Under the pieces are notes generated by a model. The model was not told the DNA's origin and searched no databases. It saw only the letters and a program-made list of their open reading frames with translations. A DNA stretch of 55,212 bases from Brevibacterium sp. (GTDB lineage Bacteria; Actinomycetota; Actinomycetes; Actinomycetales; Brevibacteriaceae). Position numbers and translations under genes: made by a program. The stretch spans positions 1 to 55,212 of the forward strand of contig NZ_JALAHB010000076.1 in NCBI RefSeq assembly GCF_022712115.1, read 5' to 3'. Each line of letters opens with the position of its first letter. Position 1 is the stretch's first letter. Shown here in pieces: positions 7,237-15,762 of this stretch.

Positions 7237-7926
7237 CTACTGCAGCTTCTCAACCCTGCTCAACCGGCCGAGCCATTCGATGAGGAGCTGGGTCTCCGCC
7301 TTGCCGAGGACATCTGGTTGTGCTGCAGCGAGCTCGATGGCAGTGGTGAGCGAGTCGTTGGCTCGTGTTCCCTTGCCGGTGATCGCCGAGATAGCGCCTT
7401 CACGGACAGCTTGAGACAGGGCAGGATCCGGCGCTGCCAGGATGATCTGGCGCAGGGTGACGCCGATGTTGGTCACTAGGATGTGCGCGGCAGCCTGCTC
7501 AGAGGGCACCAGAAGCCTGCCCTGCTCGGCGGCCCGCGCCGTGAGCGCGCGTAGGATCTCGCTGGGACGCGACTGCGCCTCGGGGGAGTGCCCAGGGCGG
7601 ACCTTCCCGTACATCAGCGTGTAGAACCCGGGGTTGGCCAGACCGAAGGCGACGTGGGCATCCCAGCCGGCACGGATGTCCTGGATGGGATCGCCCGAGG
7701 ACTCCATCGACGACTTCTCATTCAGGTAGAGGTCGAACCCGTGCTCGATGACAGCGTCGATCAGCCCTTGCTTGGAGCCGAAGAAGTGGTAGAGCGTCGG
7801 CATCTTCACCCCGACTGCGTCGCACACCGCGCGCAGGGAGAACTCCTCGCCGGGGGCGGCGGCGATGAGGTCGGCGGCTGCCGCTATCAGTCGCTCCCGT
7901 GTATCGCTTGTCGGTGCTCCTGTCAT
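7237..7926 (-). CDS. TetR-family transcriptional regulator
   Basis: The protein has 229 residues. The N-terminal HTH is clear (FSLRAVCDAVGVKMPTLYHFFGSKQGLIDAVI) and a helical C-terminal domain follows (WDAHVAFGLANPGFYTLMYG, a WHG-type segment). It is divergent from the SDR/SnoaL/LtrA genes. The shared 64-bp region holds a TGTATC palindrome, so the protein most likely represses both directions and responds to a small molecule handled by the neighbouring enzymes. Confidence 0.9.
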   Translation of the reverse strand: MTGAPTSDTRERLIAAAADLIAAAPGEEFSLRAVCDAVGVKMPTLYHFFGSKQGLIDAVIEHGFDLYLNEKSSMESSGDPIQDIRAGWDAHVAFGLANPGFYTLMYGKVRPGHSPEAQSRPSEILRALTARAAEQGRLLVPSEQAAAHILVTNIGVTLRQIILAAPDPALSQAVREGAISAITGKGTRANDSLTTAIELAAAQPDVLGKAETQLLIEWLGRLSRVEKLQ

Positions 7927-7943
7927 AGTGCTACGTTAGCTTA

Positions 7944-7980
7944 TGTATCAGAGAGATACAGTTGCATAGTGACGATACAG
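7944..7980. promoter_or_regulatory. Divergent TetR operator region
   Basis: TGTATC-AGAGA-GATACA (7944-7960) is a perfect inverted repeat between the divergent TetR and SDR genes. A third half-site GATACAG follows at 7974-7980. The position suits repression of both promoters. Confidence 0.65.
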
Positions 7981-7990
7981 AGGGGGCTTC

Positions 7991-8746
7991 ATGGCTGAGC
8001 ACACACTCAAGGGCAAGAACGTTCTGATCGCGGGCGGCGCGAAGAACCTCGGCGGGCTGGTCGCTCGTCAAGCAGCCGAGGCCGGCGCGAACGTCGCGAT
8101 CCACTACAACTCCGACTCCAGTCGCGCGGACGCGGAGCAGACGCTGGCCGCCGTCGAAGCGGCTGGAGGCAAGGGCGCGGTGTTTCAGGGGGACCTCACG
8201 GTTCCGGCGAACGTGGCCGAACTGTTCGCCGACGCTGAGGCGGCTCTGGGGACGATCGATGTCGCGGTGAACACGGCGGGCAAGGTGCTGCGCAAGCCGA
8301 TCGTGGAGACCACCGAGGACGAGTACGACTCGATGTTCGACATCAACTCCAAGGCCGCTTACTTCTTCATCCAGGAGGCCGGCAAGAACCTCGCCGACGG
8401 CGGCAAGATCATCACCATCGTCACCGCGCTGCTGGCCGCGTTCACCGACGGCTACTCCACCTACGCCGGAGGCAAGTCGCCGGTGGAGCACTTCACTCGC
8501 GCCGCGGCCAAGGAGTTCGCCGACCGAGGCATCTCCGTCACCGCGATCGCGCCCGGTCCGATGGACACGCCGTTCTTCTACGGCCAGGAGACCCCGGAGC
8601 GGGTCGAGTTCCACAAGTCGCAGGGTATGGGCGGTCAGCTCACGAAGATCGAGGACATCGCCCCGATCGTCCGCTTCCTCGCCTCCGAGGGCTGGTGGAT
8701 CACCGGCCAGACGATCTTCGCCAACGGCGGCTACACCACCCGCTGA
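7991..8746 (+). CDS. Short-chain dehydrogenase/reductase
   Basis: The protein has 251 residues with a complete classical SDR layout. The cofactor loop GGAKNLGGLVARQAAEAGA is at the N-terminus, VNTAGKVLRKPI follows in the middle, and the catalytic Tyr/Lys are in YSTYAGGKSPVEHF. The C-terminus WWITGQTIFANGGYTT is intact. The usual catalytic Ser position appears to be Thr (IITIVTALLAAF). The gene is first in a plus-strand run with SnoaL and LtrA and faces the TetR gene, a frequent actinobacterial arrangement for an inducible detoxification enzyme. Confidence 0.92.
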   Translation: MAEHTLKGKNVLIAGGAKNLGGLVARQAAEAGANVAIHYNSDSSRADAEQTLAAVEAAGGKGAVFQGDLTVPANVAELFADAEAALGTIDVAVNTAGKVLRKPIVETTEDEYDSMFDINSKAAYFFIQEAGKNLADGGKIITIVTALLAAFTDGYSTYAGGKSPVEHFTRAAAKEFADRGISVTAIAPGPMDTPFFYGQETPERVEFHKSQGMGGQLTKIEDIAPIVRFLASEGWWITGQTIFANGGYTTR

Positions 8747-8761
8747 GAACGGAGCAGACTC

Positions 8762-9091
8762 ATGACCGATCAGACTATTCCCGAGCCAGTGGCGTCCTTC
8801 ATCGACGCCGTCAATCGCCATGACGAGGCCGCGTTCCTCGACGCCTTCACCGCCGCCGGCGCGGTCGACGACTGGGGGCGGATCTTCACCGGCCGCGATG
8901 CAATCAAGGCCTGGAGCGACAGGGAGTTCATCGGCTCCCGCGGCACGCTTGCCGTCGAGGAGGTAGACGCTGCAGGCGAGACGGTCACCGTCGTCGGCGA
9001 CTGGCGCTCCAACCACGCCAACGGCCGCTCGAAATTTATCTTCGACGTCGACGGCGACAAGCTCGCGAAGATGACGATCCGCGAAGGCTAG
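8762..9091 (+). CDS. SnoaL/NTF2-like small protein
   Basis: The protein has 109 residues with the SnoaL-like cone fold signature: FIDAVNRHDEAAFLDAFTAAGAVDDWGRIFTGRDAIKAW and then VVGDWRSNHANGRSKFIFDVDGDKLAKMTI. Proteins of this fold act as small hydrolases, isomerases or ligand-binding proteins. It lies 15 bp after the SDR with GGAG before the ATG, so the two form an operon. A strong terminator follows. The exact reaction is unknown. Confidence 0.85.
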   Translation: MTDQTIPEPVASFIDAVNRHDEAAFLDAFTAAGAVDDWGRIFTGRDAIKAWSDREFIGSRGTLAVEEVDAAGETVTVVGDWRSNHANGRSKFIFDVDGDKLAKMTIREG

Positions 9092-9108
9092 AACCGACAC
9101 TGGCATCT

Positions 9109-9142
9109 CGAGCGGGCGTCCAGCCAGATGGACGCCCGCTCG
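9109..9142 (+). terminator. Strong hairpin terminator after SnoaL gene
   Basis: CGAGCGGGCGTCC pairs perfectly with GGACGCCCGCTCG across an 8-base loop, and GTGTTGTC follows. It separates the SDR-SnoaL operon from the LtrA gene. Confidence 0.8.
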
Positions 9143-9196
9143 GTGTTGTCGCCTTCGAAGCAAACGCACGACACGCATATACGAGGTTCGTCAACC

Positions 9197-10363
9197 ATGA
9201 CTACCGTCCCGCTCGCCCGCACCGGGCAACGTCGATCCGAGGTCGGCCCTGTCGAGCTCTTCTTCGACCTGGTCTACGTCTTCGCCATCATCCAGCTCTC
9301 GCACCTGCTCATCAAGCACCTCTCTTGGGAGGGTGCAGCCCAGACCATCGTGGTGTTCGCCGCGGTGTGGTGGGGCTGGAACTACACCGCTTGGGCGATG
9401 AACTGGCTGGATCCGAGCCGCACTCCGGTGCAGCTGCTCTCCGGGGTGCTCATGCTTGCCGCGCTGGGCATGTCGATCGCCATTCCTAGTGCCTTCGGCG
9501 ACGGAGCCTGGTTGTTCGTCGGTTGCTACCTGTTCATGGGCATCCTTCGTCCAGTCTTCATGATGATCGCCTACCGCGGCCACCAGCTCGCAGCCAACTA
9601 CCGCATGCTCCTGCTGTGGACCCTGCTGGCCGGCATGTTCTGGGTCCTCGGTGCGGCACTGCCCCTCGAGTGGCGGCTGGGTCTCTGGTTGATCGCGGTG
9701 CTCATCGACTACGCGGCCCCGCTCGCCCACTACCGGATCCCCGGTATCGGTGCAGCCCCCATGCACCAGTGGGACACCGACGCCGAGCACCTGGCCGAGC
9801 GCAACCGTCTCGTCTTCATCATCGCCCTGGGCGAGTCCATCCTGCTCATGGGCGGCAGCATCGTGTCCCACGGGCAGCTCACCCCCGGCCTCGCTCTGAG
9901 CTTGATCGTCGGCTTCGCGTCCCTGTTCGTGCTCTGGTGGAACTACTTCGCCCTTGCTGGCCCTGATACTCACGGCGGGGACTCGTCAACTGGGGCTCTC
10001 CGATCGGCCTACGCCTATGCGCATGCTTTTATGGTCTTGGGCGCGATCCTCGTCGCCGTCTCCATCGAGCTGCGGCTCTCCCATGACCACCTCACGCCCG
10101 CAATCGTTGTCGTGACGGCAGCAGGTCCGCTCGTCTACCTGGCGGGGAACCTGCTGTTCCTCCGGTCCCGATTCGGACGCCTCGCACGGTCACGATTCAT
10201 CGCAGCAGCCGTGCTGGTGGGGATCATGATCGCCGCGATGCTGCTGATCGATCACCTGCCGGTGATTGCGTTGAGCGTCGCTGTACTCTCCGTGACGGCT
10301 ATTCTCGCCGCCCACACCGCGTACACGACATCGAAACAGTCGGCGCTCGATAACCGGCGATGA
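9197..10363 (+). CDS. Low temperature requirement protein A (LtrA) family membrane protein
   Basis: The protein has 388 residues and about 10-12 transmembrane helices. The family N-terminal motif VGPVELFFDLVYVFAIIQLSHLL and the internal ERNRLVFIIALGESILLMGG are present. The ATG at 9197 starts MTTVPLARTGQRRSEVG, the usual LtrA start; an upstream in-frame ATG at 9128 lies in the terminator hairpin. The family was named from a Listeria cold-growth mutant, but its biochemical function is not settled. A second, divergent LtrA lies at 26431-27615. Confidence 0.9.
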   Translation: MTTVPLARTGQRRSEVGPVELFFDLVYVFAIIQLSHLLIKHLSWEGAAQTIVVFAAVWWGWNYTAWAMNWLDPSRTPVQLLSGVLMLAALGMSIAIPSAFGDGAWLFVGCYLFMGILRPVFMMIAYRGHQLAANYRMLLLWTLLAGMFWVLGAALPLEWRLGLWLIAVLIDYAAPLAHYRIPGIGAAPMHQWDTDAEHLAERNRLVFIIALGESILLMGGSIVSHGQLTPGLALSLIVGFASLFVLWWNYFALAGPDTHGGDSSTGALRSAYAYAHAFMVLGAILVAVSIELRLSHDHLTPAIVVVTAAGPLVYLAGNLLFLRSRFGRLARSRFIAAAVLVGIMIAAMLLIDHLPVIALSVAVLSVTAILAAHTAYTTSKQSALDNRR

Positions 10364-10604
10364 CCTGGCAAACTCTATCTGAGATCCTTCTGCGCCCGAT
10401 CGCGGTGCTCAGGAGCGAGCGACGCGCTTTGCTTTTCAACTGCGATCCTCGGTCATAGCTGGCCGACCGCATCGCGGTGAGAATGCTCCTTTGCGTCGCC
10501 GGCGGCTATGCGCACCTGGTCTCGGCCGTGCACTGTACGAACGGATCAGAGCAACGCTCTGACCCGCGGGATGATTAGCGCTGGCAACTTGACTACTCAT
10601 CGTC
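10364..10604. other. Non-coding end of cassette
   Basis: This stretch of about 240 bp lies between the LtrA stop and yR6. I see no gene. A small hairpin TCAGAGC-AAC-GCTCTGA (10546-10562) without a T-run may act as a weak terminator. Confidence 0.4.
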
Positions 10605-10653
10605 AGAGGTTGGTTTGTAGCGGAACTCGGTGGAGCTCCGCTTCAACGTTTAG
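10605..10653 (+). repeat. yR6: ychF-tail repeat, with ISL3 inserted at its right end
   Basis: The right half reads SVELRFNV-stop (TAG). CGGAACTC-GGTG-GAGCTCCG has one mismatch. The last seven bases (CGTTTAG) are part of the 8-bp target duplication of the adjacent ISL3 element, so they reappear after the insertion sequence. Confidence 0.9.
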
Positions 10654-10654
10654 T

Positions 10655-12113
10655 GGCTCTTGGGACATTGGGTGGGGGTCATGGGGTGAGTCCGCCGGCG
10701 GCGAGGAGCACGCGGAGGCGGTAGTTGTGCTGGTTGCGGTAGCCGCGGGCGAGGCGGCGGTGCAGCTCGATGATCCCGTTGACGGCCTCGGTGCCGCCGT
10801 TCGATGACCTCCCGGTCGTGAAGTAGGCCAGGAACGCAGCCCGCCAGCGGCGGAGGGTGCGGCCGAGCCTCGCGATCTCCGGGATCGGGCAGGTGCGGAA
10901 CGAGTCGACGACCTTCTGCGCGATCCGCCGCCCCTCGGCGAGGTCTTTCTGGTGGTAGGCGGAGCGGAGTTGCTGCGCGCACTGCCATGCGACGAACACC
11001 TCGTCGTGCGCGGGATCGGCCTCGATCGCCGTCGCGAGCCTGATCCGCTGCTTCTCGGTGAGGTTCTCGGCGCCGGCGCGGAGGATGGTCTGGATCCCGT
11101 AGAGCGGGTCGCCCTTCCGACCGCGATGTCCGAGGGTGTCCTGCTGGACGCGGCGGCGCACCTCGTCGACCGCTTGCGTGCCGAGTTTCACGACGTGGAA
11201 CGCGTCGAGCACCGCGGTGGCGTCCTCGAGCTTGTCGTCGATCGCGGTCTTGTAGCCCGCGAACGGATCAAGGGCTGCGACCTTCACGTTGCGCCGGAAG
11301 CCGTTGCCGCGGCCTTCGAGCCAGGACGCATACGCCTTCCCCGACCGGCCGGGCACCAGATCCAACAGCCGCGCCCGCGTCTTTCCGCGCTCGTCGCGGC
11401 TGAGATCGACCATCCCGGTCAGCTCCTTCGGGCCGCGCTTGCGGGGGTCGACGTGATGCCAGATGTGCTCATCGACGCCGAGCGTGGTGACCCCATCAAA
11501 CCGGGACTCATCGGCCGCCAACGTGACGAGCTCGGGCTCGACAGCGCGCCACACCGTCTTCCACGACGTCCCCAGCTGCCGGGCAAGTCCTGCGATCGTG
11601 GCGTGTTCGCGCCGCAGTTGTCCGATCGCCCAGCCGATGGCTCGGTTGGTGATCGACCCGCGCCGGGCGACCAGACCCGGGAGTTGCTCCACGAACGTCC
11701 GCCGCGCGCATCCCACCTCGTCGCATCGCCAGACCCGCTGCCGCCACACGATCCGCACCCGCGTCGTCGCGGGCACATCGTGAAGCACCCGTCGGCGGCG
11801 TCCGCGGCCGGTCGCGACGCCCCCACACGAGGGGCAGCCGGTCGGCGCCGCTGGTGTCGAGACCGTCACCACCAGCAGCCCGTCGCGACGGTCGACGCGC
11901 TCGACATGGACATCGGGAAGACCCAGCAGAACGTCGCAGCGGGAACACGAATCAGCGGCAGAGCGCGCGGAAGCGCACCCCGAAGTAGGGTGAAGCACGT
12001 CGAGGTCCTCGTGATAGATCAGGGAGTTAGCGCTTCTGATCCTCGGGGACCTCGACCCCTACCCGCCGAACCTCACCCGGCGCGCCCTCCCCCCACCGGA
12101 TGTCCGAAGAGCC
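10655..12113 (-). mobile_element. ISL3-family insertion sequence, complete
   Basis: The element is 1459 bp. The imperfect terminal inverted repeats start GGCTCTTGGGACATTGGG on the left and GGCTCTTCGGACATCCGG on the right (read inward). It is flanked by the 8-bp direct repeat CGTTTAGT (10647-10654 and 12114-12121), the usual duplication length for ISL3. It carries one intact transposase on the minus strand. The insertion falls exactly at the right boundary of yR6. Confidence 0.95.
10679..11998 (-). CDS. ISL3-family transposase
   Basis: The protein has 439 residues. The N-terminus holds a zinc-binding region (CPSCGGVAT ... CDEVGCARRTFVEQLPGL) and an HTH (GLARQLGTSWKTVWRAV). The DDE domain follows with TTLGVDEHIWHHV (first Asp) and VAALDPFAGYKTAI (second Asp). 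The C-terminal GRSSNGGTEAVNGIIELHRRLARGYRN holds the last Glu. Length and order match full-length family members, and no frameshift is visible. It fills nearly the whole element. Confidence 0.95.
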   Translation of the reverse strand: MLHPTSGCASARSAADSCSRCDVLLGLPDVHVERVDRRDGLLVVTVSTPAAPTGCPSCGGVATGRGRRRRVLHDVPATTRVRIVWRQRVWRCDEVGCARRTFVEQLPGLVARRGSITNRAIGWAIGQLRREHATIAGLARQLGTSWKTVWRAVEPELVTLAADESRFDGVTTLGVDEHIWHHVDPRKRGPKELTGMVDLSRDERGKTRARLLDLVPGRSGKAYASWLEGRGNGFRRNVKVAALDPFAGYKTAIDDKLEDATAVLDAFHVVKLGTQAVDEVRRRVQQDTLGHRGRKGDPLYGIQTILRAGAENLTEKQRIRLATAIEADPAHDEVFVAWQCAQQLRSAYHQKDLAEGRRIAQKVVDSFRTCPIPEIARLGRTLRRWRAAFLAYFTTGRSSNGGTEAVNGIIELHRRLARGYRNQHNYRLRVLLAAGGLTP

Positions 12114-12121
12114 CGTTTAGT
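12114..12121. repeat. Right copy of ISL3 target duplication
   Basis: CGTTTAGT repeats 10647-10654. It is the terminal part of yR6 copied by the insertion, so the next cassette really begins after this point. Confidence 0.93.
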
Positions 12122-12129
12122 TGCCCGGT

Positions 12130-12729
12130 TCATTGATCGCGCCGTGCTGCATGCTTGCGGTAGATCTTGACGGCGGCGGCGACGCGAGGGTGCGGGTCGT
12201 CAGCAAGCAGGTCTGCAATGACAAGTCCACGCGCGACGTCGCCATCTGTTCCTTTCTTGATGAACCATAATGGCGCGGTGATCGCAGACCGTCGTCGAAG
12301 TGGGTCGTCGGATCGTGCAAGGTCTTCGAGGACCCTAAACTCGATCACGTCGCTTAGGATCGGCCACCCGATTACCCGGGGTGCTGCTCGATCAACCATG
12401 TCCCATGTCGTGATGGCGTCGTGGTGGTCGAGATAGATTGCGGCGAGGTCCTCACGTTCCTTGGCGGAGAGGCGCCGACGGGCGCGAAAATCGAGGATGC
12501 AGAATGCGGCGAGGCGCGGCTCATACGCAGGATGGATGAATAGTCTTTCGAGTTCTGCTGCGGGGATGTCGGTGGCAAGCTTCGCCGTCGCGAACAACGT
12601 GCTCATCCGGACACCGATGACCGATTCATTAGTTGCGACTCGGGTTCGAATCCGCTCGGTCTCACGTGGGTCCGACGCGTTCTGTAGTGCCGTGACGAGC
12701 TCGTCAGCAGTACTCAGACGCCTTCGCAT
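12130..12729 (-). CDS. DNA alkylation repair (AlkD-like) HEAT-fold protein
   Basis: The protein has 199 residues. Family signatures are VIGVRMSTLFATAKLATDIP, LERLFIHPAYEPRLAAFCILDF, YLDHHDAITTWDMVDRAAPRVIGW and SDDPLRRRSAITAPLWF, in the order expected for AlkD-type HEAT-like DNA glycosylases. The WDMVD segment contains the family's conserved Trp and Asp. AlkD removes bulky or positively charged alkylated bases. It is the only gene of its cassette, between the ISL3 element and yR7. A DNA-repair role is inferred from the family. Confidence 0.78.
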   Translation of the reverse strand: MRRRLSTADELVTALQNASDPRETERIRTRVATNESVIGVRMSTLFATAKLATDIPAAELERLFIHPAYEPRLAAFCILDFRARRRLSAKEREDLAAIYLDHHDAITTWDMVDRAAPRVIGWPILSDVIEFRVLEDLARSDDPLRRRSAITAPLWFIKKGTDGDVARGLVIADLLADDPHPRVAAAVKIYRKHAARRDQ

Positions 12730-12885
12730 GGCAGGATTTTAGCAAGGGCTTCAGGGCTGCGTCTTTAGCCCAGCGCGAGCAGCGGGGCAGCGTTAGATCC
12801 TTCATGGCGATCCTAGGCGGCGTTGCACATTCGACAGATGCTTCGACCGGTCGGAGCGATGGGCACGCCCGCCTGTCCAGCCCGC

Positions 12886-12934
12886 TAACGTTGTTCCGTG
12901 CCGGAACGTGGTTGAATTCGGATTCAATGTCTTG
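12886..12934 (+). repeat. yR7: ychF-tail repeat, stop codon lost
   Basis: In the ychF frame this reads NVVEFGFNV and then TTG instead of a stop. The left arm GTTCCGTGCCGGAAC matches the other copies. CGGAACGT and GAATTCGG no longer pair well, so this copy is drifting. Confidence 0.85.
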
Positions 12935-13021
12935 TCAGTGCAATTCATTGTTCTCGTGTGGTTGTGTTGGGGCGCGATGGCGCTACGGACCTGATCGTCC
13001 CCGACGTGTCATGATGGAGTG

Positions 13022-13405
13022 ATGGATCACTTCGACAGGCTCGTCGACCTGGGCGAATCAGCAGACGTGTCGGGCTGAGACTTCTCCTGGCTTGATGGGC
13101 GCGCGACCGAAGAGCGGCCGCCGTGGGGTTACGCTCGGCAGCTGTCGAAGCGTCTGGGGCGCGCGTACGCGAGCCTCGACATCCAAACGGGCGGGGGAGA
13201 GGTTCTCGCCGAGGCAGAGGTCTTCCCTCGCACAGCGGTGGCGACCGAATCATGGCCGCCTAATGTCGCGAAGGCGGCTCGAAAACTGCATCCGCGAGGT
13301 GTCGTGGTGGTCGCCGACCCTGATGAGCCTCCCCTTCCATACGCCAATGATGCGTTCGATCTCGTGACGAGCAGGCATCCAGCGACGGTCTGGTGGACCG
13401 GGGTC
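13022..13405 (+). pseudogene. Class I SAM-dependent methyltransferase, broken
   Basis: Translation from the ATG at 13022 gives MDHFDRLVDLGESADVSG, then TGA at 13076-13078. It continues in the same frame as DFSWLDGRATEERPPWGY ... LDIQTGGGEVLAEAEVFPRTAVATESWPPNVAKAARKLHPRGVVVVADPDEPPLPYANDAFDLVTSRH. That is a recognisable methyltransferase with a DxxTGGG motif I. The TGA probably replaced TGG (Trp). The 3' half is missing and the frame ends at the IS3 boundary. Confidence 0.8.
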
Positions 13406-13724
13406 TGATGCAGGAATGGGTGACAGTTGTTGTTTAGGCCGCGAGGGCCAGGGGTGGGTTCATCATGGTCTCGAACTCGATGGGCGTCAAACGCCCGAGC
13501 GCGGCCTGACGGCGGCGCCGGTGGTAGGTGCGCTCGATCCAGGTCACGATCGCGATCCGGAGCTCGGCACGGGTCGCCCAGGAGCGGCGGTTCAGAACGT
13601 TCTTCGGCAGCAGGCTGAAGAACGATTCCATCGCGGCGTTGTCGCCGGCCGCGCCCACGCGCCCCATCGATCCGACCAGCCCGTGACGGGCGAGCGCCCG
13701 GATCGTCTTCCGAGCCCGAAACTG

Positions 13725-15175
13725 ACCAGGTTCAACTGGTCGATGCAACACCGGCTTGTGGAAGCAACAGTAGCTGCTCGTTGAAGGCCTCGGCCGGGGT
13801 CTTCCAGCCGAGGGTCTTGCGGGGCCGGGTGTTGAGGGCGTGCGCGACGGCCGCGAGCTCGTCGGCGGACCAGCGCGACAGGTCGGTGCCCTTGGGGAAG
13901 TACTGGCGCAGCAGCCCGTTGGTGTTCTCGTTCGTGCCGCGTTGCCACGGCGACTGCGGGTCCGCGAAGAAGACAGGAATGCCAGTGGCAACCTTGAACT
14001 GGGCGTGCGCGGACATCTCCTTGCCGCGATCCCAGGTAAGCGACCGGGCCAGTTCGGTGGGCAGTGTCGACATGGTGTTCGTCAGGGCCTTCGCCATCGT
14101 GAGTGCACCGTAGCCGGCCAGCGCGGGCCCGTTCTTCGGTGTCTCCTTGTGCCGGTAGCCCTCCTCGCGGGGAAGGTGCACGAGCATCGTGTACCGGGTA
14201 GTGCGGTCCACGACGGTGCCGATCGCGGACCGCTCGAGCCCGATGAGAAGGTCGCCTTCCCAGTGGCCGGGTACAGCCCGATCGTCGGCTTCGGCAGGGC
14301 GTTCGCTGATCAGCGTCTCCGGGGTGACGTGGGCCCATGTCTTGCGGCGCGACCGCTCGCGAGGCACCCGCAGCGGCCGCCCCGTGCGCAGGCACCACAC
14401 CAGCTCGCGCTTGAGCGCACCACGCCCTTCGATGAACAGTGACTGATAGATCGCTTCGTGGCTGATGCGCATGGAATCATCATCGGGGAAGTCGATCGGC
14501 AGACGGTTCGAGATCTGCTCGGGGCTCCATGCACGCGTCCACGCCCGATCCTTGCGGTGCGGCTTGCCCCGCCCGGTGAAGCGCGGTGGTGTCGGGCCAG
14601 GCACGACCGTGCCGTCGGGCAAGCAAATCTGACCCGTCAGGCGCTCCTCGACGTAGGCGCGTAGTCGAGGGTTGGCGACGAGCTTGGCGACCTTCGGGCG
14701 CTTGGCGGCCATGTCGGCCTTCCACTGCGCCACCGACGCCCGATAGCCGCTCGATCCGTAGCGGGTGGCAGCGTCGCGACGCAGCTCCCGTGACACGGTC
14801 CCTGGGTCACGTCCGATGGAGCGGGCGATCGCGCGAACGCCCTTGCCCTGGACGTGCAGCAGGGCGATTTCTTCACGCTCAGCGAAGGAGAGATACCTGC
14901 CCGAATGCTGCTGCTTGATGTCGAATGGCGGCATGCCGCCAGCCTTGTGGAACCACCGTGCACCTACCGCCTGCGCGACGCCGACGACTGCCGCGCCTTC
15001 CTCCGCAAGCAGACCCTTCGCGATCTGCTCCCAGAACGCGACCTCGACGTGGCGTTGGAACTTCGGGTGCCCCGGCGAGCAGAGCTTGGGTCTGATCGCC
15101 CGATCCGAATCCTGCTGACGACGTACCATCACACACCTCCGATTCGAGGTGTTGCGACGACCAGTTGAATCCGCC
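13725..15175 (-). mobile_element. IS30-family insertion sequence, complete
   Basis: The element is 1451 bp, nested in IS3 orfB. The terminal inverted repeats share TTCAACTGGTCG and GCAACACC. It is flanked by the 3-bp duplication CTG (13722-13724 and 15176-15178). It holds one transposase gene on the minus strand. Confidence 0.92.
13732..15129 (-). CDS. IS30-family transposase
   Basis: The protein has 465 residues from an ATG at 15129 with GGAGG nearby. The N-terminal HTH is RYLSFAEREEIALLHVQGKGVRAIARSIGRDPGTVSRELRRD. The catalytic domain has VPGHWEGDLLIGLERSAIGTVVDRTTRY (first Asp), TWDRGKEMSAH and FFADPQSPWQRGTNENTNGLLRQYFPKG (second Asp and Glu). The stop codon is inside the terminal repeat. 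The gene appears intact. Confidence 0.95.
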   Translation of the reverse strand: MVRRQQDSDRAIRPKLCSPGHPKFQRHVEVAFWEQIAKGLLAEEGAAVVGVAQAVGARWFHKAGGMPPFDIKQQHSGRYLSFAEREEIALLHVQGKGVRAIARSIGRDPGTVSRELRRDAATRYGSSGYRASVAQWKADMAAKRPKVAKLVANPRLRAYVEERLTGQICLPDGTVVPGPTPPRFTGRGKPHRKDRAWTRAWSPEQISNRLPIDFPDDDSMRISHEAIYQSLFIEGRGALKRELVWCLRTGRPLRVPRERSRRKTWAHVTPETLISERPAEADDRAVPGHWEGDLLIGLERSAIGTVVDRTTRYTMLVHLPREEGYRHKETPKNGPALAGYGALTMAKALTNTMSTLPTELARSLTWDRGKEMSAHAQFKVATGIPVFFADPQSPWQRGTNENTNGLLRQYFPKGTDLSRWSADELAAVAHALNTRPRKTLGWKTPAEAFNEQLLLLPQAGVASTS

Positions 15176-15762
15176 CTGGCTGCCCCTGTCGGCATGCAAG
15201 ATGCATCCGGCGACATCGCCGCGGCGGGCGACGGCGTTGCGGAGTGCGTCGACCGCGAGCTTCGAGGTCATCCGGTCGCTGATCGAGTACCCCACGATCC
15301 GGTTTGAGAAGACGTCTTTGATCGCGCAGCAGTAAAGCTTGCCTTCGGTCGTCGTGCGGTGCTCGGTGATGTCGGTGAGCCAGACCCGGTTCGGGGCATC
15401 GGCCCGGAAGACGCGTTGCACGTGGTCGTCGAACACGGGTGGGCCGGCCTTCTTGCCCTTCCCGCGCCGGCGGCGTTGCGCGGAGGAGAGGATCCCAGCC
15501 TGCGAGCACAGCTTCCACGCCGTCCGGCGACTCATCCGCCACCCTGCGCGGCGTGCTTCGTCAGCGAGGTATCGGTAACCGAACGTCGGGTCGTCCTCAT
15601 GCGCGTCGTGGAGGGCGTTGATCCGATACGCGCGGAGGACGTCCGCGTCGCGGATCGGGTCATTGCGCCACCGGTAGTAGGGCTGTCTTGTGAGCTTCAG
15701 GACCCGGCACGACACCGTGACGGGGATCCCCGCCTCGGCGAGCTCGGCAACGAGCGGGTACG

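Noticed and set aside
1711..12934. The repeats as a CRISPR array or phage-type direct repeats
   Set aside because: Spacing is ~1-3.6 kb with genes between, copies are not identical, and no cas or phage structural genes are present.
13840..14442. Plus-strand frames across the IS30 element
   Set aside because: They are antisense to the intact IS30 transposase and show no family signature.
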